Assembly: GCA_965261535.1 (NCBI GenBank)
Contig: OZ253469.1
Location: 930,001 to 994,000, forward strand
Origin: VXNE01 sp965261535
GTDB taxonomy: Bacteria; Pseudomonadota; Gammaproteobacteria; Pseudomonadales; Azotimanducaceae
Direction: 5' to 3'
DNA: 64,000 nucleotides
Shown piece by piece: positions 9,300 to 16,806 of this stretch. Position numbers and translations under genes: made by a program. The notes beneath the pieces were generated by a model, which worked only from the letters and a program-made list of their open reading frames with translations, did not search any database and had not been told where the DNA came from. Numbering within the stretch: the first letter of the stretch is position 1; each line of letters opens with the position of its first letter.

Positions 9300-9566
9300 C
9301 TATATGTTGGACTTCCAACCCGAACGGAACAACTTGGCAGAAGGAGCGTCAATAATTTCGACTATTCGGTTGAGTTCATTTTGGAAACCCACGCGGAAAT
9401 CCGCAGCTTGCGTGTCAAGCGGCGTGTCCAGGGAGTGCCCGTTCGCGAGATGAATCAGCGTGGCGCCGAGGGACCCGGATTCTGCATCCGTGCCCACCGT
9501 TACGATAGCTCGGACGATCAGGGAAAGGGCTTCGAGCCGTCCCTTCTGGTACTCCGTTTCGTTCAT
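9300..9566 (-). CDS. Small hypothetical protein beside the integrase
   Basis: 88 residues, MNETEYQKGRLEALSLIVRA at the start and KLFRSGWKSNI at the end. No membrane segment, signal or recognised motif; it looks like a small soluble helical protein. A strong Shine-Dalgarno (GGAGGGG) sits about 8 bases before the ATG, and codon use is sensible, so the gene is probably real. It lies in the accessory segment between prfB and recJ, divergent from the tyrosine recombinase. A role as a partner or regulator of that element is only a guess. Confidence 0.6.
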   Translation of the reverse strand: MNETEYQKGRLEALSLIVRAIVTVGTDAESGSLGATLIHLANGHSLDTPLDTQAADFRVGFQNELNRIVEIIDAPSAKLFRSGWKSNI

Positions 9567-9733
9567 GAAATCAGCCCCTCCAAGGCGGAACGGGAGCGCA
9601 GTTTGAAATTCGAGGCATCAGGGGTCGCCGCAGCGCTCACAGGTTCGCCGTGTCCTCAATCCGGGTCATCGACCGGCTCTCGCGCACCGTACTCCCGGCT
9701 GCGAGCGGCTGGTCTGAGCGCCGGATTGCTCCC

Positions 9734-9757
9734 GATAACTGTAGAAATCGCGAGTAC
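9734..9757 (+). other. Candidate recombination site A upstream of the integrase
   Basis: A 24-base stretch beginning GATAACTGTAG and ending ATCGCGAGTAC. The reverse complement of 11049-11072 matches it at 20 of 24 positions. The two sites face each other across the recombinase gene. The core also resembles 10867-10879 (GTTATCGCGAGTA). Site function is inferred. Confidence 0.4.
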
Positions 9758-9795
9758 AAGGGCGGCTCGTGTTCCACTTGTACGGAGGCCGGCCC

Positions 9796-10773
9796 ATGTT
9801 CACCGAAACCCCGCGCCGATCCCCAGCCGGCATCGCTAGCAATCGTTCAGCCGTCGAGTGCATCGACGGTTGCTTGGAGGCCGCCAAGGGTGCGATCAGC
9901 GAAAACACCGAACGCGCCCTTAGGGCGGATCTCGTCATCTACGCCGCGTGGTGCCGCGAGCGTGGGCTGGCGGCGCTGCCGGCCAGCCCCGCTACAGTGG
10001 CAGCGTTCGTCGACGATATGGGTGCGGTGCGGGCACCGGCGACGGTGCGCCGTTACGTCGCGAGCATCGCCGCAGCTCACCGAGCCATTGGTCGCGCCAA
10101 AACCGTGCGAAGCGCAGCCGTGCAAGTCGCGCTCAAGCGCATGCACCGCGCCAGGGGACGTCGACAGGGGCAGGTGTGCGGCCTGACCTGGCCGCTCCGG
10201 CAGCGGCTACTGGCGGCGACTGGAGGGAAGCCGATCGACGCCCGCAACCGGGCTCTAGTCGCAGTGGCGTACGACGGGATGCTGCGCCGCTCGGAGCTGT
10301 CGGCACTGCAAGTGGATGATCTCATTGAGGAGATGCGAGGGGATGCAACGCTGCTGGTGCGCCGCGCGAAGACCGATCAGGAAGGGCTGGGGGAGGTGGT
10401 GTACCTCGCGCCGGATACGGTCGCGATGGTAAAGGAGTGGCTACAACGTGGTGGGATCGGAGACGGCCGGCTGTTCCGCTCCCTGCGTCCGGGCCGTCCA
10501 CCGGGAACCAAGCTGGATGCGAGTCAGATCCCCAGGATCTTCAAGACAATGGCCCAGCGGGCCGGACTGCCGGAGCAAGTCGTGGCAGGGCTCTCGGGGC
10601 ACAGCGCCCGCGTCGGCGCTGCACAGGACATGATCGCATCGGGAATCGAACTGCCTGCCATCCTGCAGGCGGGCCGGTGGCGGACGACTGCCATGGTGAA
10701 CCGCTACGGCGAGCGGCTGTTAGCGAGCCGAAGCGGCGCCGCACAACTCGCCCGGCTGCAGCGAAGGGTGTGA
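9796..10773 (+). CDS. Tyrosine recombinase / site-specific integrase
   Basis: 325 residues from ATG 9796, preceded by GGAGG at a good spacing; an in-frame GTG at 9769 is less likely. The N-terminal core-binding (SAM-like) domain spans about 25-125 (SENTERALRADLVIYAAWCR, then ATVRRYVASIAAAHR). The catalytic domain has the first arginine in GMLRRSELSALQ, lysine in RRAKTDQEG, the H-x-x-R box GHSARVGAA, tryptophan in AGRWRTTAM in place of the second histidine, and the tyrosine nucleophile in NRYGERL. All essential residues are present, so it may be active. It sits between recJ and prfB, which are adjacent in related genomes, and is flanked by related short sites. Confidence 0.9.
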   Translation: MFTETPRRSPAGIASNRSAVECIDGCLEAAKGAISENTERALRADLVIYAAWCRERGLAALPASPATVAAFVDDMGAVRAPATVRRYVASIAAAHRAIGRAKTVRSAAVQVALKRMHRARGRRQGQVCGLTWPLRQRLLAATGGKPIDARNRALVAVAYDGMLRRSELSALQVDDLIEEMRGDATLLVRRAKTDQEGLGEVVYLAPDTVAMVKEWLQRGGIGDGRLFRSLRPGRPPGTKLDASQIPRIFKTMAQRAGLPEQVVAGLSGHSARVGAAQDMIASGIELPAILQAGRWRTTAMVNRYGERLLASRSGAAQLARLQRRV

Positions 10774-10866
10774 GGGCGCCGAATCCGCCAAATGGGCGTT
10801 TGACCACGCCGGCTCCGCCCGCCCTTGCTGTTCGTCAACGATCAGTAACCGGCCGATTCGCTGGAA

Positions 10867-10879
10867 GTTATCGCGAGTA
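10867..10879 (+). other. Candidate recombination site B
   Basis: GTTATCGCGAGTA, sharing ATCGCGAGTA with site A at 9747-9756 in the same orientation and AGTTATCG-GAGT with site C in reverse. It lies 94 bases after the integrase stop. Short and unproven. Confidence 0.3.
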
Positions 10880-11048
10880 TTCTGCGCGCACGCCGGGGCG
10901 TAGAAAGCACGAGCAGCGCACCGGTCGCAGTCGACGAGGTTCCGGGGAATTCTGAGTTGCATCAAGGCGTTGCTGTTGGCTTGGCGGCGGCTCAAGGCAT
11001 CAGCGTCAAGATCGAGCTCGGGAGGGGTGGCGTTCCGCATTGACGTAA

Positions 11049-11072
11049 GAACTCACGATAACTACAGTTATC
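11049..11072 (-). other. Candidate recombination site C, inverted relative to site A
   Basis: Reading the minus strand it begins GATAACTGTAG, then TTATCG and TGAGTTC, 20 of 24 identical to site A. The two 7-base arms GATAACT/AGTTATC around a 2-base centre form an inverted repeat of the kind bound by tyrosine recombinases, although the centre is shorter than the usual 6-8 bases. Function inferred. Confidence 0.4.
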
Positions 11073-11321
11073 ACGCGTTCCGGGCCACAGTTTCCCGACG
11101 GCACATACTGCGAGAAGTTCCGCGGAAACAATTAATTTTCCACGCTTTCTTCGACCAGAAACGAGCGGGAAAGTTCACCTCCGGTCGCTCCCATCCTCAC
11201 AGGAGCGGCCTCCAGTTGCGCGAGCCGCCGCTCCCGGCCTTACGTTTGAGTCTAGGCGATGCGTGTCCCGAAATTTGCAGGAGAGGATCACTAGGCAGCG
11301 CGAACTGTGTGTGTCCTGAAA

Positions 11322-13007
11322 CTATACTACGCGTTCCAGGTCTTCGATCACCAACTGAAGCGTCTCGATGCCCGAGTAGTCGTTGACGCCGAGGCGATAG
11401 AGGGCGCGGATGCGGTCGACGCCGACGGGCTCTTGGTTGAACGCTATGGCGTCCACTACCCTGTCCTCATGCCGCAGCGCGAGCTTCAGATGCCGCTGCC
11501 CAACGACGCGCTCGGACACGATGTCGAACTCTCCGTGGAATGTCGGCTCCTCGAAGCCCTGGCCCCAGGGCCCGTGGCTCGCCACCAGGCGGGCGCTCTC
11601 CAGGACCAGGTCCGCTGGTTCGAGTTCGCCGTCAGTCATGCGAATACCGGCGAGGTCCCGCTCGCTGACGCGGGCCCCCACGGCATCGGCAAATGCCTTC
11701 GTGAAGCGATCCAATTGCGCCCGCTTGATGGACAAGCCCGCAGCCATGGCGTGGCCTCCGAACTTCACCATGAGGCCCGGAAAACGCGCGGCGACATCGT
11801 CGAGGGCGTCGCGTATGTGGAGCCCCGGAATCGAGCGGGCCGATCCCCTCAGTTCGCCGGGCGCGGCTGTGCCCGCGTCAGCGAAGGCGATGACGGGACG
11901 GTGATAACGTTCGCGCATGCGCCCGGCGACGATACCGATGATGCCTTGATGCCACGAAGCATCGTAGAGGCAGATGGCGCTACCGTGGTCGGCGCGGGAT
12001 TCATCCACCAACAGCGTCGCGTCCAATGTCATGTCGCGTTCGATATCGCGCCGATCGGTATTGAGTTCATCCAACTCGCGGGCGAGCCGTTGCGCCTGGA
12101 CCGTCTCCGGGCTGAGCAGGCATTGAATACCCACTGTCATGTCGGACAGCCGGCCTGCCGCGTTCAGTCTCGGGGCAATGGCGAAACCGAGATCCTGGGC
12201 GGTCACTGCGCGGAGGTTGCGACCTGCAACCTGCGCCAAGGCTCGGATTCCAGGACGCGCCAAGCCGGCCCGCATGCGCCGCAGTCCCTGGTGCACCAGG
12301 ATTCGGTTGTTGAGGTCCAGGGGCACGACATCCGCGACGGTGCCCAAGGCCACCAGATCAAGCCAATCCGCGAGTTTCGGGGAAGGCAGGCCTCGCCGCA
12401 CAAAGAAACCGTCTTCCGCCAGGAGGGCTCGGACTCGGCTCAGCACGTAGTAGATGACGCCGACACCAGCAAGCGCCTTGCTGCCGAACTCGCACCCTGC
12501 GGCATTCGGATTGACGAGAGCGCACGCCGGCGGCAATTCCTCGCCCGGCAAGTGATGGTCGGTGACGACCACGTCGACGCCGGATTCCTGCGCCAGCGTC
12601 ACCCCGGCGACGCTCGACATGCCGTTGTCAACGGTGACGATCAAGGCGGGTTCGCGTTCCAGAGCGACGCGAACGATTTCCGGCGTCAAGCCGTATCCGA
12701 ATGCAAACCGGTTCGGAACCAGGTACTCCACGCGCGCCGCGCCAAGGGATTCGAGGAGCGACACCGCAAGTGCGGTGCCGGTGGCGCCGTCCGCATCGAA
12801 ATCGCCCAAGACCAGGATCGCCTCGTTACCTTCCACCGCGCGCGAGATGCGTGAGGCTGCCGCATCGATGCCAGACAAAGCGTCGGGTTGCAGCAGGCGC
12901 GACAGCGAGAGGTCCAGATTTTCGCTAGATTCGATACGGCGCCCGGCAAGCACCCGAGCAAAGAATCTGGGGTACCTTCGCAGAAAATCCGATGTCGGCT
13001 CCGGCAC
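11322..13007 (-). CDS. recJ: Single-stranded-DNA-specific exonuclease RecJ
   Basis: 5'-3' ssDNA exonuclease of recombination and mismatch repair. The 561 residues carry the DHH-family motifs: GDFDADGATGTAL (motif I), VTVDNG, VVTDHH (DHH) with LVNPN, LGTVADVVPL, and the DHHA1 domain with GGHAMAAG near residue 420, followed by the C-terminal OB fold. Length is normal. hom follows upstream with a 75-base gap. In Pseudomonas thrC lies between hom and recJ; it is missing here. Confidence 0.95.
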   Translation of the reverse strand: MPEPTSDFLRRYPRFFARVLAGRRIESSENLDLSLSRLLQPDALSGIDAAASRISRAVEGNEAILVLGDFDADGATGTALAVSLLESLGAARVEYLVPNRFAFGYGLTPEIVRVALEREPALIVTVDNGMSSVAGVTLAQESGVDVVVTDHHLPGEELPPACALVNPNAAGCEFGSKALAGVGVIYYVLSRVRALLAEDGFFVRRGLPSPKLADWLDLVALGTVADVVPLDLNNRILVHQGLRRMRAGLARPGIRALAQVAGRNLRAVTAQDLGFAIAPRLNAAGRLSDMTVGIQCLLSPETVQAQRLARELDELNTDRRDIERDMTLDATLLVDESRADHGSAICLYDASWHQGIIGIVAGRMRERYHRPVIAFADAGTAAPGELRGSARSIPGLHIRDALDDVAARFPGLMVKFGGHAMAAGLSIKRAQLDRFTKAFADAVGARVSERDLAGIRMTDGELEPADLVLESARLVASHGPWGQGFEEPTFHGEFDIVSERVVGQRHLKLALRHEDRVVDAIAFNQEPVGVDRIRALYRLGVNDYSGIETLQLVIEDLERVV

Positions 13008-13082
13008 CTCTCGGGATTCGAGTTCGATCAGTTCGCTCCCGTCACGCGCGGCGCGACGCGCCCGCGCCTTGCAAGGTTCGGG

Positions 13083-14396
13083 CTATTCGCCGTCGGAGTT
13101 CTCCAGATCCAGTACGCGGATTCGCCTGACCCTTCCCGTCACGCCCGCCAGCTTCTCGATATCGGCGACAGCCCGTTCGGCATCACGTTCGGCGACGACG
13201 TCGGTGAGGATAATGATCGGCACCCACTCCGCTCCCCCCGTGACGCGTATCGCCTGGGCATGCTGAATGACACCTTCGATCGATATGCCGTGCCGGCTCA
13301 GTGTCTGCGCAACGTTCGCGAACACGCCCGGCTGGTCCTCGGCTGGAACGTTGAGGTAGTGCGCGCACGTCAGATCGCCCAGGGGCGAGGGCTGCGGGGC
13401 GCCGCCTTCGGCAGGAAGCGCGGCGCTCCAGCCGGCGCCACCGCGCGCCAGTTCTATCAGGTCTGCAACGACCGCGGACGCTGTCGGCTCGGCACCCGCC
13501 CCCGGTCCGACGTAGAGCGTCGAGCCGACGGCGTGACCCTTCACCTGTACCGCGTTCATGACGCCGTCCACCTTGCCGATCAAGGCCGACTCCGGCGTCA
13601 GACACGGATGCACCCGGCACTCGACGCCCGCGGCGGTACGTCGAGCGACCCCAAGAGGCTTGATCCGGTAGCCGAGTTCCCGCGCATATGCGACATCCTC
13701 GGCGTCGACATCCGTTATGCCCTCGACATACACGCTCCCGAAGTCGAACGGCGCGCCGAACGCCAAACCGGCGAGGATAGCCAGCTTGTGGGCGGCATCG
13801 ATGCCTTCCACGTCGAACGTCGGGTCCGCTTCGGCATAGCCGAGCCGTTGCGCCTCGCCAAGCGCGGTCGCAAAATCCTGGCCCTCCTCCGACATCGCCG
13901 TCAGCACGTAGTTCGACGTGCCGTTGATGATACCGGCCAGCCACTCGATCCGATTGGCGGCGAGCCCTCGGGTCAACGCGTTGATAATGGGAATGCCCCC
14001 GGCGACCGCCGCCTCTATACCAACGAAAACGCCGGCCTGCCGGGCGTCGCGCATGAGTTCGTTTCCATGCACGGCTATCAGGGCCTTGTTCGCGGTGACG
14101 ACGTGTTTGTTCGCCGCGACCGCCGCGCTGAAAAGCGTCTTCGCGGCATCTTCGCCGCCTATCAACTCAACCACGACATCGACGTCGTTCGCAGCGGTCA
14201 AATCGGCCAGTTCCGTAGAAAACGCGGCACCGTCCAGATCGATCTCGGGACGGGGCGTGCGGCTCGCGACCCGAGTCAGCTGAAGCTTCCGTCCCGCGGC
14301 CGCAGCCAACAACGCGGCATCGCGCCGGAGCAGACGCACGACTCCTCGGCCCACCGTGCCGAGACCCGCCAGCCCTATTCTCAGTGGCGTCTTGAC
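13083..14396 (-). CDS. hom: Homoserine dehydrogenase (start codon unresolved)
   Basis: NAD(P)-dependent reduction of aspartate semialdehyde to homoserine for threonine and methionine. Visible: Rossmann motif GLAGLGTVGRG, KALIAVHG, the catalytic region GIEAAVAGGIPII, GIINGTSNYVLTAM, YAEADPTFDVEGIDAAHK, and a C-terminal ACT domain (EDQPGVFANVAQTLSRHGIS). The first in-frame ATG, at 14354, would remove the Rossmann glycines, so translation must begin upstream. No ATG, GTG or TTG exists between there and the dsbC stop; the residue aligned with the usual start is GTC at 14394-14396. Either a rare start or a sequence error. Confidence 0.9.
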   Translation of the reverse strand, partial: VKTPLRIGLAGLGTVGRGVVRLLRRDAALLAAAAGRKLQLTRVASRTPRPEIDLDGAAFSTELADLTAANDVDVVVELIGGEDAAKTLFSAAVAANKHVVTANKALIAVHGNELMRDARQAGVFVGIEAAVAGGIPIINALTRGLAANRIEWLAGIINGTSNYVLTAMSEEGQDFATALGEAQRLGYAEADPTFDVEGIDAAHKLAILAGLAFGAPFDFGSVYVEGITDVDAEDVAYARELGYRIKPLGVARRTAAGVECRVHPCLTPESALIGKVDGVMNAVQVKGHAVGSTLYVGPGAGAEPTASAVVADLIELARGGAGWSAALPAEGGAPQPSPLGDLTCAHYLNVPAEDQPGVFANVAQTLSRHGISIEGVIQHAQAIRVTGGAEWVPIIILTDVVAERDAERAVADIEKLAGVTGRVRRIRVLDLENSDGE

Positions 14397-14398
14397 GC

Positions 14399-15223
14399 TT
14401 ATTGCACGCCCAACCCTTGCGCCAGTTCAGCCGCCGGAACGTAGCCGCCGATCAGTTCGCCATCGGCCGTGACAATGGTCGGGGTACCCTGGACACCTAC
14501 GATCTGGCCGATTTCGTAGTGCTCGGCGACGGGGTTGTCGCACGTCTTCGAGGGGATGATGCTGCCGCGCTTCAGCCTGGTGATGGCGTCGTGCGGATCG
14601 TCCGCGCACCACGCCGAGACCATCTTGTCGTATGTTTCGGAACCTATTCCCGTTCGGGGGAACGCGAGATAGCGCACCTCGATGCCGTACGCATTCAGCT
14701 CGGGCACCTCCGCATGCAGCTTGCGGCAATATCCACAGTCGGTATCGGTGAACACGTGGAGCACAGTCCTGGTGTCTTTCCCGGGCGCAAAGACGATCAT
14801 CCGCTCCATGGAAACATCGGCCAGCAGGGCTCGACGTCTCGCCGCTCTGCGGGCTGCCGAGGGCTCCACCGGCCCGTCCTCGGTCAATGCGTAGAGGATT
14901 CCCGCAATCGCATGCGAGCCGTCCTCGGTCACATATAGCGTCACACCGTTATCGATCTCCACCGTGCGCAATCCGGGAATGGGAGACGACTCGATCGCCG
15001 TAATATTGATGTCCGGCAATCGATGCTGCAGCAGATTGACGAAATCCGCGCTGTGGGAAGGAATTTCCTTCACTGCCGCGTCTTCCGCCGCCGCCATCGT
15101 TGCGAGGGCCAGCGCCACAAAAAACGTCGCCCTAAAGGGCGCCGTTTTTTGCCCCCGCCCAAGCCCGCCTATCCATGCCGCTCTATTTCGAGCCATGCCC
15201 ATACTGCTCTGCTGTCTGCTCAA
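14399..15223 (-). CDS. dsbC: Thiol:disulfide interchange protein DsbC
   Basis: Periplasmic disulfide isomerase. The 274-residue frame has a signal region ending FFVALALATMAAA, the dimerisation domain (about 55-120) and the thioredoxin fold with active site CGYC at 163-166 and cis-proline loop GVQGTPTIV. Second cysteine pair C208 and C229 region (SAWCADD, SKTCDNP) is also present. Residues 19-38 of the N-terminal region are encoded by a copy of a dispersed palindromic element (15111-15170), so the signal peptide is partly repeat-derived. Several Met codons (residues 1, 8, 10) could be the start. Lies between xerD and hom as in Pseudomonas. Confidence 0.93.
   Translation of the reverse strand: MSRQQSSMGMARNRAAWIGGLGRGQKTAPFRATFFVALALATMAAAEDAAVKEIPSHSADFVNLLQHRLPDINITAIESSPIPGLRTVEIDNGVTLYVTEDGSHAIAGILYALTEDGPVEPSAARRAARRRALLADVSMERMIVFAPGKDTRTVLHVFTDTDCGYCRKLHAEVPELNAYGIEVRYLAFPRTGIGSETYDKMVSAWCADDPHDAITRLKRGSIIPSKTCDNPVAEHYEIGQIVGVQGTPTIVTADGELIGGYVPAAELAQGLGVQ
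15111..15170 (-). repeat. GC-rich palindromic element (family 2) inside the dsbC 5' coding region
   Basis: On the minus strand: GGCTTGGGCGGGGGC, AAAAAACGGCGCCC, TTTAGGGCGACG, TTTTTTGTGGCGCT. The same string, with few changes, occurs at 18233-18290 and 22306-22363 and in part at 33918-33951. The centre is a near-perfect inverted repeat flanked by A6 and T6. Here it is in frame within dsbC and encodes GRGQKTAPFRATFFVAL. Confidence 0.85.
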
Positions 15224-15271
15224 CTGTCGGAACCTGACGTTTTAGAGTGCAACCGCGGCCCATCGTGCGGT

Positions 15272-16231
15272 TCATCCTCTCGGATGATGCATCGAGTGTA
15301 ACCGCTTCAGACGATCCCGCGCGACATGCGTGTAGATCTGCGTCGTCGACAGGTCGGCGTGGCCGAGCATCATTTGCACGGACCGCAGGTCGGCGCCGTG
15401 GTTGATCAGGTGCGTCGCGAACGCGTGCCGCAGCGTGTGCGGCGATATCTCCCGGACGATGCCGGCGCGTAGCGCATAGCGCTTTACCGCATGCCAGAAC
15501 GTCTGCCGAGCCATCGCGTTCCCGCGCCTGCTCGGAAACATCACATCGCTTGACTTGCCGCGCAGAAGCGTGGGCCTGGCCTGGGCCGAGTATCGCGTCA
15601 GCCAGCGCAGGGCAACTTCTCCCACCGGGGTGAGGCGCTCCCTGCCGCCCTTGCCGACGACGCGCACGACCCCCTGGCGGGTGTTGAGCGACGAGACTTC
15701 GAGCCCAACCAGTTCGGACACACGCAAACCCGTGGCATAGAGCAGTTCGAGCATCGCGCGATCTCGGAACTCCGTCGGGCACCCGATCGGGTCCTCCGCG
15801 TTCGGTGCGTCCAGCAGCGCCTCCACTTCGTCCTCGGAGAGAGTCTTTGGCAACGGTCTGCCGAGCAACGGCCGCGTGATATCGATGGTCGGATCGCGAT
15901 CGAGGCGTCCAGCGTCGACGGCCTCGCGGTAATAGCCGCGAAGGCAAGACAGAAGCCTGGCGGTAGAACGGGCAGAGAGGCCGCCGGCGTGGCGCGCGGC
16001 CAAGTATCCCTCGATGTCGTAGTCGCGGGCTCGGACGAGGTCGCGACCCGCCTCGGCCGCCAGCCACGCGGCGAACGCGTTCAGGTCGCGCCGATAGGCG
16101 ACCAGGGTGTTCGCGCTCAAGCCGCGGCGCAGCCACACCCGATCAATATAGGCGTCGATGTCACCGCCGAGCGACGTGCGCTCGCCCGGTTCACCCGGGG
16201 TCGCTCCGCCTGCCGACGCGTCAGCCTGCAT
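15272..16231 (-). CDS. xerD: Tyrosine recombinase XerD
   Basis: Acts with XerC at dif to resolve chromosome dimers. The 319 residues have the N-terminal SAM-like domain (YIDRVWLRRGLSANTLVAYR) and the catalytic domain with R in ATGLRVSELVGLE, K in VVGKGGRERL, H-x-x-R in SPHTLRHAFATHL, GHADLSTTQIYTHV with the second histidine and the nucleophile tyrosine. The first ~20 residues are longer than usual, and an internal start is possible. Chromosomal order rplS-xerD-dsbC-hom is the conserved one, so this is the housekeeping recombinase and not an element integrase. Confidence 0.94.
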   Translation of the reverse strand: MQADASAGGATPGEPGERTSLGGDIDAYIDRVWLRRGLSANTLVAYRRDLNAFAAWLAAEAGRDLVRARDYDIEGYLAARHAGGLSARSTARLLSCLRGYYREAVDAGRLDRDPTIDITRPLLGRPLPKTLSEDEVEALLDAPNAEDPIGCPTEFRDRAMLELLYATGLRVSELVGLEVSSLNTRQGVVRVVGKGGRERLTPVGEVALRWLTRYSAQARPTLLRGKSSDVMFPSRRGNAMARQTFWHAVKRYALRAGIVREISPHTLRHAFATHLINHGADLRSVQMMLGHADLSTTQIYTHVARDRLKRLHSMHHPRG

Positions 16232-16289
16232 GGACTCCTTCGAGAATGGATCGACGCGCGCACATCAGGTTCGGCCCCCGCCCTCCGAG

Positions 16290-16435
16290 CTAGCCCGCAT
16301 ATTTCACCAAGCCGCTTGTCGAGCAAACAGATGTCATTTGTTTTCAATCAGGTGCGTCGGTTTTTCGGAAATTCCACCGGATACAAACTGCGCTGGCCGC
16401 GATCATCGCGGCCCTTGATGAAATATCCGAGCTAG
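16290..16435 (+). repeat. CTAG-ended inverted-repeat element (family 1, copy b)
   Basis: A 146-base element between two CTAG tetranucleotides. Left end CTAGCCCGCATATTTCA, right end TGAAATATCCGAGCTAG, an inverted repeat with two or three mismatches. The interior matches copy d (48444-48693, reverse) from both ends: CACCAAGCCGCTTGTCGA on one side, CTGCGCTGGCCGCG and ATCATCGCGGCCCTTG on the other. It lacks about 100 central bases. No coding capacity. It sits between the xerD start and the rplS stop, so it could add a hairpin at the end of the rplS operon. Confidence 0.85.
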
Positions 16436-16449
16436 TCCGCCTGATCGAG

Positions 16450-16800
16450 CTAGACCTTTTCCTTGATCCGCGCCGCGCGGCCCGACAGTTTGCGCAGGTA
16501 GTAGAGCTTCGCCTGGCGCACATCGCCTCGGCGCGTGACGTCGATGCTCGCGATGATCGGGCTGTGCGTCTGAAATGATCGCTCGACGCCAACCCCGTGC
16601 GATATCTTTCGCACCGTGAAGGACGAATTGAGACCCCGGTTGCGCTTGCCGATCACAACGCCCTCGAACACCTGCAGCCTTTCGCGGGTGCCCTCGCGCA
16701 CGCGCACGCGCACCGCCAGCGTGTCTCCGGGACGAAACTCGGGCAGGTCGTCTCTGAGCTGCGCGTTCTCGAATTCTTCGATGACCTTGTTGCGCCGCAT
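16450..16800 (-). CDS. rplS: Large ribosomal subunit protein bL19
   Basis: 50S protein at the 30S/50S interface. 116 residues: N-terminal VIEEFENAQ, core FRPGDTLAVRVRVREG, RLQVFEGVVIGKRNRG, SFTVRKISHGVGVERSF and a lysine/arginine-rich C terminus, all typical. Last gene of the ffh-rpsP-rimM-trmD-rplS group; starts 6 bases after trmD. Confidence 0.98.
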   Translation of the reverse strand: MRRNKVIEEFENAQLRDDLPEFRPGDTLAVRVRVREGTRERLQVFEGVVIGKRNRGLNSSFTVRKISHGVGVERSFQTHSPIIASIDVTRRGDVRQAKLYYLRKLSGRAARIKEKV

Positions 16801-16806
16801 GGAAAT

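Larger units (their letters stand above)
10774..11321. other. 548-base non-coding segment between integrase and recJ
   Basis: No convincing gene. A minus-strand frame at 10720-11040 (MRNATPPELDLDADALSRRQ...) overlaps the integrase end and has no clear ribosome site; it may be a remnant. The segment holds two copies of the AGTTATCGYGAGT motif (10867-10879 forward; 11049-11072 reverse). The second is embedded in the inverted repeat GATAACT-AC-AGTTATC at 11057-11072. Local A+T rises around 11120-11150. Confidence 0.5.

Noticed and set aside
11307..12854. A 515-codon + strand frame
   Set aside because: Shadow of recJ on the other strand; no family-like sequence or ribosome site.
12888..14444. 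A 518-codon + strand frame
   Set aside because: Antisense to hom and the recJ start; composition typical of a shadow.
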